A stretch of DNA of 64,000 bases from Planktothricoides sp. SR001 (GTDB lineage: Bacteria; Cyanobacteriota; Cyanobacteriia; Cyanobacteriales; Laspinemataceae). This document shows, in pieces, positions 36,895 to 46,317 of the stretch (position 1 is the first letter of the stretch; the number at the start of each line of letters is the position of its first letter). Made by a program: the position numbers and the translations under genes. The notes below the pieces were generated by a model. The model worked only from the letters and a program-made list of their open reading frames with translations, was not told the DNA's origin and searched no databases. The stretch lies in contig NZ_LIUQ01000020.1 in NCBI RefSeq assembly GCF_001276715.1, forward strand, positions 18,151-82,150, in the 5' to 3' direction.

Positions 36895-37929
36895 TTACAA
36901 TTTAATCGCTGGCTTCAACTCTGGCTGAACCTCTGGGTTAAAGAATTGCTGATTTTTCACCAAATTAGGCATCACTAAATCGGCAATAATCGGCACATGA
37001 TCTGAACCTAAACTAGGCCCAAGGCGCAGATCCGCCACTTGAATTTCCTCACTAACTAAGCAATGGTCAACGGGAATAGCTTTGAAGAAATTTTTTGCTT
37101 GATAAGTGGGCAAGATGCCGAAACCTTGACGAGTATTTATTAACCGGGAATTTTTTAAGGTATTTTCGTAATATGGCGACCACATCGTCACGTTTAAATC
37201 TCCCGCCACCACCACAGGTTTTTTTAGTGCCGCAACAGTTTCAGCCATTTCTTTTAACTGTTCATTGCGCCAATTAAATCCATCCTGACCAAATACAAAT
37301 GGCGGATAAGCATGACTGGCAATCAGGGAAAAATCAGCCCCTTGATTAATATCAGTAATCACATAGCCACGATTTTTACCATGAATGTTTAGCTTAGGAT
37401 TTTCTAGGGGCAGAGTGCTATAAATTTGGATATCAATCTTTTCTGCACTCACATGATAGTTAAAAGTATCATCTAATTTTTTCAGTTCTTGGATCCATTG
37501 ATTACTCGCCTCCATAAAAATGGCAATATCAGGTTTTTCGGTTTTCACCCAAGAAATTACCTGATCGTATTCAGAGTTACTAGCTAATACATTAAACGCC
37601 AAAACTCGCAGAGTTTGCGGGGGATTACTGGCAGCAATTCCTTGGGGAATATACCAAGGCAAAATTTCCATACCATTGATAAAAATACTCACTAAACTCA
37701 CCACGACCCATTGTTGCCGCTGAGTTAAGAAAAAGTAAACTAAAGCAGATATTCCGATCGCTAAGTATTGGGCTTTAAAAGAGTTGGTAACATCCAAATA
37801 TTGATGGTATAAGCCCAAGTATCCCGCTAAGGATAAGCACATCGTCATCAGGATGAGTGCCACAAAAGCATAGAAAATCCATTGGTTTAGCGCCGAATTC
37901 GATCGCCCTTGGAAAACCGTCATAAGCAA
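36895..37929 (-). CDS. Membrane-anchored endonuclease/exonuclease/phosphatase protein
   Basis: A 344-residue protein with about three N-terminal membrane helices (residues about 15-90) followed by an EEP-fold hydrolase. Motifs: LRVLAFNVLASN, a Glu in IFMEASNQW, VVAGDLNVTMWSPYY, IPVDHCLVS and GSDHVPIIADL. The EEP family cleaves phosphodiesters of DNA, RNA, phosphoinositides or lipids. The anchor and topology suggest an extracytoplasmic enzyme, so lipid or external nucleic acid is as likely as DNA repair. Confidence 0.88.
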   Translation of the reverse strand: MLMTVFQGRSNSALNQWIFYAFVALILMTMCLSLAGYLGLYHQYLDVTNSFKAQYLAIGISALVYFFLTQRQQWVVVSLVSIFINGMEILPWYIPQGIAASNPPQTLRVLAFNVLASNSEYDQVISWVKTEKPDIAIFMEASNQWIQELKKLDDTFNYHVSAEKIDIQIYSTLPLENPKLNIHGKNRGYVITDINQGADFSLIASHAYPPFVFGQDGFNWRNEQLKEMAETVAALKKPVVVAGDLNVTMWSPYYENTLKNSRLINTRQGFGILPTYQAKNFFKAIPVDHCLVSEEIQVADLRLGPSLGSDHVPIIADLVMPNLVKNQQFFNPEVQPELKPAIKL

Positions 37930-38389
37930 AGATGTTTCTCGCAGATCGCAAAATTAATCCTTTTTACTATAACTGGCGATCGCCTCATCGGAATAGGCAG
38001 AGTGGCCCCCGGTCGGATCCGGCGACTTTTCTCCGACCGAAAGCCCCGAAAGCCCCGAAAGCACTACCTACATTCACGCGATCGCCTTAAATCGATGATT
38101 GATTAAACAATCAATAATAAATAAAACTTAATAATTAAGGGAAGATTCTCAAGAAGAAATAACAAATATCACTGGATGATCGAGAAAAAAATATCAGCTA
38201 ATAACTAAAAAAATAAATCAATAAAATCCTTGACACTTCTGTTCAATATTAGTTATAAAGGAAGAGTATCATAACTTAAGCAGGCTCTAGATTTACATTA
38301 AATATCTGCATATGCGATTTTGGTGATAAATACCCAGCATAAGTTAATCTTTGATGCGTAAATAATCAGTATCAATCAAAAGACCGTAT
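37930..38389. other. Divergent spacer with one promoter
   Basis: No coding frame is supported; a 65-codon open frame at 37909-38106 overlaps the EEP start and looks spurious. A plausible promoter lies at 38230-38258 (separate entry). Confidence 0.4.
38230..38258 (+). promoter_or_regulatory. Sigma70-type promoter for the 147-residue exported protein
   Basis: TTGACA (38230-38235), a 17-base spacer and TTATAA (38253-38258). It would give a 5' leader of about 125 bases before the ATG at 38390. Nothing else in this spacer matches as well. Confidence 0.5.
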
Positions 38390-38833
38390 ATGAGAACACA
38401 ATCTTTGCTTGCACCCTTGAGTTGTTCGGCTTTAATTAGCGCTGGATTAGGCTTATTGATGCCGGTTTTGCCTGCCTTAGCCGTCACTTCTGAAGTCAAC
38501 AATATCAACCCTGTAGAGCATTCTAGTGTGACAAATTCTGAGCAATTTCTGATCTCTCAAGGGGGGTGCCCAAGAGCGAAGGTCATCGAGGCTTATGAAA
38601 CCGATACCTACTATGCCTCAATTTGTGAGGATCGCAATGGGGAGCGGTTTTATTATGGCCAACACAAAGGCAACGGAAGTTCGGTCAACGTCTACGGAGT
38701 CGAATCCACAGATAGTGGATACTACATAGCGTATACCACCGATGATTCCGGGAATGAATACACTTACATGGTTGGGCCATCTTTGGATGTTTATAAGAAC
38801 GGTGATTTGATTTTTTCTGAACCGACTTATTAA
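38390..38833 (+). CDS. Small exported protein of unknown function
   Basis: A 147-residue precursor with a classical signal peptide (LISAGLGLLMPVLPALA, cleavage after ALA near 32). The mature part is Tyr/Asp/Ser-rich with two cysteines (GGCPRAK, ASICEDRNG) that could pair. Beta-hairpin patterns (ERFYYGQHKG, GYYIAYTTDDSG) suggest a small secreted beta domain. No family recognised. Confidence 0.72.
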   Translation: MRTQSLLAPLSCSALISAGLGLLMPVLPALAVTSEVNNINPVEHSSVTNSEQFLISQGGCPRAKVIEAYETDTYYASICEDRNGERFYYGQHKGNGSSVNVYGVESTDSGYYIAYTTDDSGNEYTYMVGPSLDVYKNGDLIFSEPTY

Positions 38834-39380
38834 TCAATAATTGGTCACTTAAAAACCAATTTTTTCAGAACATCAGGGATGATCTACAAAAATTTTGACA
38901 GCTTTTTAGTTTTTATGGTAAAACACAGCATGATAGTTAAACCAGCCCACCGCTTGTCTTAACTATCATGTTCTTTCACGTTTTCCTGGGTTAAAGGTGA
39001 TGAAATTACCAACGCCCAGGGTATATCGGATTAGATCGGGGTGAATCGATGATGATTAGACCCGGAGAAATTCAGTTTGTGGATAAAAATAATCAAAATA
39101 AAAAGGCGATCGCCTCAACTATGTCTTGAAAAGAAATTTGAGAAGTGCGATCGCCCATAAGGGGGAGATAATTTGTGGATGCTATAAAACCGCCACAAAC
39201 TTTTTACATGAATAGATTATAACTCCAGTTTTTCTATTTTGTCAACAATAGTCGATCTACTTTTTGCTTACCGAAAAATCGGCTATTCTCCGAGGATTTA
39301 CGGATCGGGGGTCACATCCCAAACCGACGGGAAACGACGTCAAAGCCGGGGGGAGAAGGGAAAATTATTAATTAAAGGGA
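38834..39380. other. Spacer with a 12-bp inverted repeat
   Basis: CATGATAGTTAA (38929-38940) and TTAACTATCATG (38959-38970) form a perfect AT-rich stem around an 18-base loop. No gene frame is visible in the remaining 400 bases; two GCGATCGC-type sites are present. Confidence 0.5.
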
Positions 39381-40880
39381 TTAATTAAAGGGGTTTGAGG
39401 GGGGTGAGGATGACCGAGAGGCGATCGCTTCGGCGACGATTTTGCCAGAACAGATCGTTCCGGGAATTCCTGCCCCTGGATGAGTTCCAGCCCCCACCAA
39501 GTAAAGATTTTCCACATCTTCGCTATGATTGTGGGGTCGAAACCAAGCGGATTGCATCAAAGTTGGTTGCACGGAAAAAGCACTGCCCAAGTAACTATTG
39601 AGGGTATCCCGGAAATGCAGGGGATCGATGTAACGTTCCGTCAAAATATGTTGAGATAAATTTGGCAAGTAGCGCTGTTCTAAATAGTGGATAATTTGAT
39701 CTCGGTAAGATTTCGCCTGAGTTCGCCAATCCGTCAGCCCCGCTAAATTGGGCACGGGAGAGAGGACATACCAAGCGTCACAACCTTCAGGGGCGATCGC
39801 CGGATCCGTGGCAGTGGGACGATGTAAATATAAGGAAAAATCCGCCGCTAACTGCTTGCGGTCAAAAATATCCTGCATTAACTCCCGATACCGTGGGGCC
39901 ATGATAATTTCATGGTGTCCCATTTGCTCATAACGGCGATTGGTGCCGAAGTAGAGGACAAACAACGACATAGAATAATTCATCTTTTTGAGGCGGCGAT
40001 CGCGGTATTTTCGGCGAAACTTTTCCGGTACCAAATTCAAATAAGTATGGGCGACATCCCCATTACTGACAATCACATCAGCGGCAATAAATTCCCCATT
40101 TTTCAGCTTTACCCCATCGGCTTTGCGGGTATTTTCATTCATAGAAATTTGCTCAACCTCAGTATTGAGGAAAATTTCCCCGCCCATTTCTGTAAACAAC
40201 CGTACCAAGGCTTGAACCAGCGCCCCAGTGCCGCCCATTGCATACCAAATTCCTTGATGTTGTTCTAATTGGTGAATCATCGCATAAATCGCCGAACTGG
40301 TAAAAGGATTTCCCCCAATCAATAGGGGATGAAAACTAAAAACTTGCCGCAATCTTTCATCCTTAATATATTGATTCACAAAGGAAGTGACAGATTTATA
40401 GGATTGCAACTGCAACATATCCGGCGCCACTGGCAACATATCCGTAAACCGGCTAAAGGCTTTGGTCATCAAGGGAAATCCTTTTTGATAAATTTGCTCC
40501 GTAGCTTGAGCAAATTGCTCATATCCTGCCACATCTGCGGGATTAAATTGCCGAATTTGCTCAATTAAAGCATCGCGATCGCTGTTATAATAAAAAGCGG
40601 AACCATCGGCAAATCTCACGGTATAAAAAGGGTCAAGGGGAACTAACTGGACATAATCACTGGTTTTTTTGCCATGCAGTTGAAATAACTCATCAATCAA
40701 CTGGGGCGCCGTAATAATCGTCGGCTCGCCATCAAAAATAAAGCCATCTTGTTCATAAACATAAGCCCGACCTCCTGGGCGATCGCGCTTGTCCAAAATC
40801 TGCACCTGATGTCCTTGGGCTTGCAATCTAATTGCTGCCGATAAACCGCCAAAGCCACTGCCCATTACTACAATTTTCAT
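39381..40880 (-). CDS. crtI: CrtI-type carotenoid (phytoene) desaturase
   Basis: A 499-residue FAD-dependent desaturase. The N-terminal dinucleotide fold (GSGFGGLSAAIRLQAQGHQV, then DKRDRPGGRAY) is followed by the family hallmark FHPLLIGGNPFTSSAIYAMI and GIWYAMGGTGALVQAL. The FAD-binding end is GAGTHPGAGIPGTICSG. This is the bacterial CrtI type, which makes all desaturations in one enzyme. Most cyanobacteria use CrtP/CrtQ/CrtH, so this gene is either an addition or a paralogue acting on another carotenoid. It stands 68 bases after the 280-residue gene on the same strand. Confidence 0.85.
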   Translation of the reverse strand: MKIVVMGSGFGGLSAAIRLQAQGHQVQILDKRDRPGGRAYVYEQDGFIFDGEPTIITAPQLIDELFQLHGKKTSDYVQLVPLDPFYTVRFADGSAFYYNSDRDALIEQIRQFNPADVAGYEQFAQATEQIYQKGFPLMTKAFSRFTDMLPVAPDMLQLQSYKSVTSFVNQYIKDERLRQVFSFHPLLIGGNPFTSSAIYAMIHQLEQHQGIWYAMGGTGALVQALVRLFTEMGGEIFLNTEVEQISMNENTRKADGVKLKNGEFIAADVIVSNGDVAHTYLNLVPEKFRRKYRDRRLKKMNYSMSLFVLYFGTNRRYEQMGHHEIIMAPRYRELMQDIFDRKQLAADFSLYLHRPTATDPAIAPEGCDAWYVLSPVPNLAGLTDWRTQAKSYRDQIIHYLEQRYLPNLSQHILTERYIDPLHFRDTLNSYLGSAFSVQPTLMQSAWFRPHNHSEDVENLYLVGAGTHPGAGIPGTICSGKIVAEAIASRSSSPPSNPFN

Positions 40881-40948
40881 CTGATTTTATTTCACCTATT
40901 TCACCCAGATTGCCATAATGCATCAAACAAGTTGCATGCATTCTGATC

Positions 40949-41791
40949 TTAATCCCGTTGTTCCACTACTCCGACTAAAGACTGTAAATCAAACAGGCGA
41001 TCGCCCCCACTCAAACAAATTCCCGCACTAATTACCGTCAAATCCTCTTTAGCGATCGCCGAAGTATGACACTCCCCCGTAGTCGTAGTCCATTCCACCA
41101 ACCAATAATCATCCCCGCGATCTTCAAACTTTTGTAACTCACCGCCCCCCATTTTCAAAGCCTGCTGTAAACGCCCTTCATCATTTTTCTGATGAAAATT
41201 GCCACTCTGGTTTGCCCGCAACTCATAAGCGATTCGCATTTCTGGAGTCATCCCTTTAAATCGCAGTTTTTCCGGTGGCGTCATCTGCTGAAATTGCAGG
41301 CACAACTCCTGGGTCGCGATCGGATCTGCCCGTCGATCGATCGCTTCAAACCACCAAGAAGCCCCATCAAATCGAGCCATAATCGGGTCAAAGGATCCAG
41401 CCTCACTCACCAAATGCACCACCACGGGCTGAACCACGGACTGAATTAATCCCATGCGCTGCCGCAAATCCGACTCATTCACCGGATAAGCTAACCAACT
41501 TTTCCCTTGAATGCGATCGACTAACCACAAACGCACTAAAGGAAATTGGGCTAAATATTCCGTAATCTCTGGTAAATCTGCCTCCGCCACCAACCGGGCA
41601 GTTTTCTCATTTATCGGTTGAAAAATTCCCCAACCTTCAAACTTTTTCGATTTCGGAGTAAAAGTATAAATCAACCCCGCCACACGAGTTCTAACTTTTC
41701 CCCCCCTGACCGACGGAGCAACAAATTGGGTTTCGCAAAGTTGGGCTAATTCGGCGGCAATTTGCTTGATTAAATTTCTAATATCTGCCAT
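40949..41791 (-). CDS. Uncharacterised protein downstream of kptA
   Basis: A 280-residue soluble protein with no membrane segment. Landmarks: VRTRVAGLIYTFTPKSKKFEGWGIFQP in the first third, WWFEAIDRRADP in the middle and DDYWLVEWTTTTGECHTSAI near the end, which looks like a small beta domain. I do not recognise a family. It starts 22 bases after the kptA stop, so it is probably co-transcribed with the AAA and kptA genes. Confidence 0.75.
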   Translation of the reverse strand: MADIRNLIKQIAAELAQLCETQFVAPSVRGGKVRTRVAGLIYTFTPKSKKFEGWGIFQPINEKTARLVAEADLPEITEYLAQFPLVRLWLVDRIQGKSWLAYPVNESDLRQRMGLIQSVVQPVVVHLVSEAGSFDPIMARFDGASWWFEAIDRRADPIATQELCLQFQQMTPPEKLRFKGMTPEMRIAYELRANQSGNFHQKNDEGRLQQALKMGGGELQKFEDRGDDYWLVEWTTTTGECHTSAIAKEDLTVISAGICLSGGDRLFDLQSLVGVVEQRD

Positions 41792-41813
41792 AAATTATCT
41801 TTTGCCAGAAATT

Positions 41814-42383
41814 TCAGGTAATTTGCTGTAATTGCTGTAAAAGCTGCAAAAATTCTGGCGGCACTTTGTCCACCAACCAAACGCCATTATCACTCCGATA
41901 AAACGGATAACCTTGGGCATCCATAGCGGCAGCATCTACCATAAAGACCACCGGACGACCGTGGCGTTCTCCTACCTTTTTGGCGATCGCTATTTCAGCG
42001 GACAAATGCACATGATGACGGCTCATTTTCTGCAATCCTTGCTTCAGAATTGAATCCACCGCACTTGCTGCCGTACCGTGATACAGCTTCTCTGGAGGCT
42101 TGACTGCTGCTAACTGGAGGTCAACCGCAACACTATGGCCTTGATTTGCCCTAATTTTACCTTTAGTTTCATCAAAAGAAAAACGTTTTTTATCATTTTT
42201 AGCCACCACTGCTTGCAACTCATCCGCCGAAATGGGAAAGCCATCTTTTGCAGCGGCAGCTAACAGCATTTCTACCGGAACCCAACCGCTAACATCCAGA
42301 GTTAAACCCAGTTTTTCTGGCTGGTGACGTAAATGATAGCTCAGATATTTACTAATTTTTACCAATCGCGATTGATGCATCAT
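41814..42383 (-). CDS. kptA: RNA 2'-phosphotransferase (Tpt1/KptA)
   Basis: 189 residues, the family length. KptA moves an internal RNA 2'-phosphate to NAD, releasing ADP-ribose cyclic phosphate; in yeast it completes tRNA splicing, while in bacteria the physiological target is unclear. Motifs: ISKYLSYHLRHQPEKLGL (catalytic Arg-His), a winged-helix part, LYHGT, RHHVHLS and DNGVWLVDKVP. It sits 12 bases after an AAA ATPase gene and 22 bases before an unknown gene, all on the minus strand. The company suggests RNA repair. Confidence 0.95.
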   Translation of the reverse strand: MMHQSRLVKISKYLSYHLRHQPEKLGLTLDVSGWVPVEMLLAAAAKDGFPISADELQAVVAKNDKKRFSFDETKGKIRANQGHSVAVDLQLAAVKPPEKLYHGTAASAVDSILKQGLQKMSRHHVHLSAEIAIAKKVGERHGRPVVFMVDAAAMDAQGYPFYRSDNGVWLVDKVPPEFLQLLQQLQQIT

Positions 42384-42395
42384 TTTAACCGTGCC

Positions 42396-43613
42396 TCAAA
42401 CAAACTGATAAGTAAATTCAGAGATTAAATCAACTCGACCTTTGCGTAAAAAAGCCGGATCGAGTCTTTCGGTAGTATTACAGGTCATTAAAACCACCAA
42501 TCGCTGTTGGTCTTGAATCCCCGATTCTGAAATCACACTTTTGTATAAAGTACCATCAAGTAAACTGAGAATATGCTCAGTTTTGCTTGTCCATTGAGCC
42601 GCTTCTCTGGCTCGATCTTGGGCTAAGTTATCCGCTTCATTAATAATTAAGCAAATCCGCTCTAAATAACTCGGTGGGATAAAGTTTTCTACCGCATCAT
42701 GGTCAAGAATAAATATCACATAACCCAAGGGGGATAAAATTTCGTGAGCGATCGCTTGTGTCCAGGCAGTTTTTCCTGTACCGGGCTTTCCTTGGACCAA
42801 AACCGCTAATTGTTCTTGGTTGAGAATAGCTTCTTTCACCTCATGGGTAAAGCTTTGAATATTGCTAGGAAAAGAACTCAGGGGATATTGGCTATGAATT
42901 TTCCCCACGCGAGTTTGATAACCACTCAGCATCACCGCTAAATTTTTGGTAGCTTGGCTGACCAAATAACCTAATTTTTTGGCCATAAGAGTATATCGTT
43001 TAATGGTACTGCCCCCACTGTTAATTTGCAGCCATATATCTGGTTTTGACCAATAAGCGAAAATGGTGCCGATCGCATCTAATTTTTCCCATTTGTCAAA
43101 GCGATCCACAGGATAATAAAAATGTCGCTCATCGTAACATTGGAGAATCATATCCGGGCGACCGATTAAATCTAAAATTGCGAAAACGGTAATTTCTTGT
43201 AGCCTGCGGAGAACATAATCAATGGGAATAGTATCCCGGTTGACCAACTGGAATACCGGAGTTTCTGTACTCAGGGTTTCTAGATAATCCTGATTAGGCA
43301 GGGGCGGTTCTGGGGTAATATAGTCCCAAAAATCATCGATATTATAGCGTAAATCTTCGGAAAACAAATTCAAAATATTCGCCCACCAAGCATAGTTATT
43401 TCTGCCTAAATTATCGGCGATTCGACTGAGCAAATCTAAACTTTTTTGAGTTATTTTCCACGGATCATTAGACACCAGTTCTAATAAAAATTGCGGATCC
43501 AGGTCACGATATAAGGGTCGCCAACCATTTCTTAACAGGTCTTGTTCTTGATTTTTTCTATACATAGGGCTGTCGTTATAATCTCGAAAATATCTCATGC
43601 CCATAGGTTTCAA
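42396..43613 (-). CDS. AAA ATPase upstream of kptA
   Basis: A 405-residue protein. The N-terminal 230 residues are helical and unassigned (NNYAWWANILNLFSEDLRYN). A C-terminal AAA domain has Walker A GKPGTGKTA near 273, Walker B CLIINEADN near 318, sensor 1 VVLMTCNTTERLDP and an arginine finger-like RKGRVDL, as in Bcs1/FtsH-like or MoxR-type AAA proteins. It ends 12 bases before kptA. A remodelling role for an RNA or RNP is an inference from context only. Confidence 0.82.
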   Translation of the reverse strand: MKPMGMRYFRDYNDSPMYRKNQEQDLLRNGWRPLYRDLDPQFLLELVSNDPWKITQKSLDLLSRIADNLGRNNYAWWANILNLFSEDLRYNIDDFWDYITPEPPLPNQDYLETLSTETPVFQLVNRDTIPIDYVLRRLQEITVFAILDLIGRPDMILQCYDERHFYYPVDRFDKWEKLDAIGTIFAYWSKPDIWLQINSGGSTIKRYTLMAKKLGYLVSQATKNLAVMLSGYQTRVGKIHSQYPLSSFPSNIQSFTHEVKEAILNQEQLAVLVQGKPGTGKTAWTQAIAHEILSPLGYVIFILDHDAVENFIPPSYLERICLIINEADNLAQDRAREAAQWTSKTEHILSLLDGTLYKSVISESGIQDQQRLVVLMTCNTTERLDPAFLRKGRVDLISEFTYQFV

Positions 43614-43996
43614 GTAGGTCTATGATAATGAATGCGATGATGAATGCGATGATGAATGCTGTGAGTGAATCAGATGGTCTAAAGCTGGTTTATGGACATT
43701 TAAAGAATAGAATATCGATTAGACCGTTGAACAGCATTTTGAGTCAATCTTTCAATCAATAATTGAATATGTTAGCACCTCTCAACGAAATGTATTATTA
43801 AATAATACATTGTATTACGAAAATAATAACACAAAAAATACAGAATTTGCCCACTTAACACAGAAATATTGGCCAAATCAACAGAAACCGCCACCTCTGG
43901 CATGAGATGACGGTGACAAATCAGTCATGTTGATCGTGTTTCGCATTCCGCCCCTGTGGTCAATGGGCGATCGCGACCATTCTCAGGGGAGAATCA
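43614..43996. other. Spacer with short direct repeats
   Basis: No gene. GATGATGAATGC-type repeats occur near 43625-43660, just upstream of the AAA gene start. Otherwise AT-rich sequence with nothing recognisable. Confidence 0.4.
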
Positions 43997-44671
43997 TCAT
44001 CTAGCCCAATAGGTGCCTCGCCAAATATAGAAAAATAAAATACTCCCAATCAAAGCACCCAGATTCCATTTAAATGAATTTTTGAGCAAAACCTGACGCT
44101 GACTGCTTCGAGTGGCTTGAGTTTGAGCGGGTAACTGTTCTTTCGCGGTAGCAACTCGTGAGAGAATATCTGATTTAAGCTCCTGAGTTTTGGTCGTATC
44201 TACCGGCAACCCTATGCGGTTAAGTTCCACAGCCAGGTCTTGCAGTTGTTCAGTGCTGCTTTGATTGACTTGAGTTTCCACGGCTTCGAGTTCAGCCTGC
44301 CTTTGTTGGGCTTGCGCTTGAATATTTTGATTATTTTCGGCATTGATCCGCAGGGTATTATTAATCCCTAGAGGCAAGAGCAATAAAAAGGCGATCGCCA
44401 ACAATAAAGAAAACCAAGATACAATTTTTAAGAAAATATCTTCTAAGCGATTGCGCTCATAATCTTCCCCAAAAAAAACCATCACCAGTCCTAACAATGG
44501 CACCGGCAACCGTTCCACAACTGCGCCCATTGCCTGCAATTCCCAGGCCGCGTTAGTCAACTGAGGTGGATAAAAAACTAGAAGATTGTCAGCCAGTGCA
44601 AACAGCAATAAACCGTACCCTACCAAGCGTAGTCTATAGATGGAAAGTCCTTGTTCTTGCGAGCCACTCAT
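43997..44671 (-). CDS. HpsJ-like protein, exosortase-associated
   Basis: A 224-residue membrane protein: N-terminal helices (LVGYGLLLFALADNLLVFYPP; VPLLGLVMVFFG; FSLLLAIAFLLLLPLGI), a periplasmic-type coiled coil (about 115-185) and one C-terminal helix (LGALIGSILFFYIW). This is the layout of HpsJ-like proteins found in hormogonium polysaccharide and cyanoexosortase loci. It follows the exosortase genes on the same strand. Function: export or assembly accessory, by family and context. Confidence 0.8.
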   Translation of the reverse strand: MSGSQEQGLSIYRLRLVGYGLLLFALADNLLVFYPPQLTNAAWELQAMGAVVERLPVPLLGLVMVFFGEDYERNRLEDIFLKIVSWFSLLLAIAFLLLLPLGINNTLRINAENNQNIQAQAQQRQAELEAVETQVNQSSTEQLQDLAVELNRIGLPVDTTKTQELKSDILSRVATAKEQLPAQTQATRSSQRQVLLKNSFKWNLGALIGSILFFYIWRGTYWAR

Positions 44672-44728
44672 AAAATTAGCACCCTCCCTTTTATACTTGA
44701 TATTTTATTTATCTAGCTATCTAATTCT

Positions 44729-44770
44729 TTGATAGCTTTGATAGCTTTGATAGCTTTGATAGCTTTGAGT
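44729..44770. repeat. 9-bp tandem repeat GATAGCTTT
   Basis: Four direct copies of GATAGCTTT lie between the HpsJ-like gene and the exosortase-associated gene, in the short spacer of this locus. Confidence 0.8.
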
Positions 44771-44787
44771 GAATTATGATTAGTGAA

Positions 44788-45462
44788 TTATCGCTGTGGA
44801 AATCGTGGCTGCCACCATTCATACCAAGAAAACCAAACCTCTTCTAACACAGGGTAAAGTTCTTTTGGTGATTTCCCGGTTTCGATGGGTATAGATAACG
44901 TTGTCCAGAGACAACGACTGTCTCTCAAAGGCGCTCTTCCCAGCAGCCAAGGAATAATTCGACCCAACTGAAAAGCTTGACTGTTGTACTTTTGGCCAAA
45001 CTGGTCTGTAGTCAATGTAGTTCCAGGGATAGGGTTAATGCAGGCAGCAAGGTTAACGCGATTTTCCTTCTGCCAAAGACCATAAAAACCGATGTTTTTA
45101 TCTTGCCGCATTTCTACTTTATTCTGTACCCAGTTTTCATAACCATACTGTTCAATGACACCCTGGAGACCGGAGGCGTTATCCAGCACCACATAGTACA
45201 TTTTGATGTCCAGGGAACGGTCGTCTTGCAAATATTGATAATGAGTGCCAGAGACAAACAAAGCATCTTCGGTCACGGGCAAGGGTGTGGCTTTAATCTG
45301 CTGCCACCCGGATAAAGGTACGGTTTGAGGAAAGTCAAAAGCAGATAGGGAGCGATCGCTACTTGCTGGATAGAAAATCGATTTTACCAATACCAACAGA
45401 ACACCGGCAAACGTTGTCCCTAACAGGGCGATTCTAGCAGTTTTCCAGGAATCAGCAATCAT
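44788..45462 (-). CDS. Cyanoexosortase-associated (EpsI-like) protein
   Basis: A 224-residue protein with one N-terminal membrane helix (ALLGTTFAGVLLVLVKSIF) and an extracytoplasmic domain. The core PLSGWQQIKATPL, YVVLDNASGLQGVIEQYGY, NLAACINPIPGTTLT and SRCLWTTLSIPI resembles the EpsI/DUF3485 partner proteins that accompany exosortases. The gene starts 3 bases after the exosortase stop, so they are one operon. It probably forms a complex with the exosortase or supports polysaccharide/protein sorting. Confidence 0.82.
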   Translation of the reverse strand: MIADSWKTARIALLGTTFAGVLLVLVKSIFYPASSDRSLSAFDFPQTVPLSGWQQIKATPLPVTEDALFVSGTHYQYLQDDRSLDIKMYYVVLDNASGLQGVIEQYGYENWVQNKVEMRQDKNIGFYGLWQKENRVNLAACINPIPGTTLTTDQFGQKYNSQAFQLGRIIPWLLGRAPLRDSRCLWTTLSIPIETGKSPKELYPVLEEVWFSWYEWWQPRFPQR

Positions 45463-45465
45463 TGA

Positions 45466-46317
45466 TTATTCTCCCGATGGTGAATTTTTCGGTTCATCTC
45501 GCAACACCGTAAACCAGCAGAATAATCCAAAAATCGCCACCGCAATCATCGAAAAAATTAGAGAACCATCCCCATAATGCCAGTATTCAAAAGCTTTTTG
45601 ACCATAAAAAGCTAACAGATAGGTCATCAGAGCAACTCGGGCGCCATTGACCACAAATGCCACCACGGTTGCACTCAGCAGCACCAAAATTTTCTGGCGT
45701 AAATTGGTGGGAAACATTAATAACACCAGCATTGCCAGTCCCAGCAATTGCAATATTGCCCCGACTCCGGTACAACCAGAAGCGACTTCTAAACTGGAGT
45801 TGGCGACAATTAGATGAACTCCTTGGCGAGTGACATTAACACCTAAATAATGAAGCATAAAATGGCTAAATCTAGCGGTGACTGGGGCAACATCAATAAA
45901 CTTTAAAATTAATCCGGGGGGAATGGCAATAAAACCGACGATCAGTAGTTCTTGCCAATATTGCTTTAAGCCTTTGAAACCAGAAGCCAGCAGCCCCAGC
46001 CCTAGCCCAGAAATTAACGGTGAAAAACGCAGGAAAATGTCATAACCGGAGATGGAAAGACTTTTGAGTAGCACCAAGGCGAGGATCGAGATGCCCGCCA
46101 AGGTTGAGACTAGCTCAGTTTCCAAGTCCAGTGAGTCTTTTTTTTCCCACATCAGTATCGCACCCGCGCCCCAAAACAGCAAGCTGGTGCCGAGTACATC
46201 GACGTTGTTCGATCGCCAAGTTAAGGTGAGATGGATGGCAATTAAGCCTGTGGCGATCGCCAACAGCCAATACTTGGGACTTTCCCATAATTTAAGCGAG
46301 TCCATAAGCGAGTTCAT
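45466..46317 (-). CDS. Cyanoexosortase (PEP-CTERM sorting transpeptidase)
   Basis: A 283-residue integral membrane protein with about eight helices. The exosortase triad is visible: Cys in SGCTGVG near 181, Arg in NGARVALM near 225 and His in EYWHYGDG near 246. Exosortases cut proteins at a PEP motif and attach them to the surface or polysaccharide. The next upstream gene on the same strand (stop 46543) encodes a PEP-CTERM protein, and two accessory genes follow. Assignment to cyanoexosortase type A is likely but not proved by motif reading alone. Confidence 0.88.
   Translation of the reverse strand: MNSLMDSLKLWESPKYWLLAIATGLIAIHLTLTWRSNNVDVLGTSLLFWGAGAILMWEKKDSLDLETELVSTLAGISILALVLLKSLSISGYDIFLRFSPLISGLGLGLLASGFKGLKQYWQELLIVGFIAIPPGLILKFIDVAPVTARFSHFMLHYLGVNVTRQGVHLIVANSSLEVASGCTGVGAILQLLGLAMLVLLMFPTNLRQKILVLLSATVVAFVVNGARVALMTYLLAFYGQKAFEYWHYGDGSLIFSMIAVAIFGLFCWFTVLRDEPKNSPSGE

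Noticed and set aside
37909..38106. 65-codon frame overlapping the EEP gene start
   Set aside because: Antisense overlap with a sure gene, Arg-rich random composition, no ribosome site.
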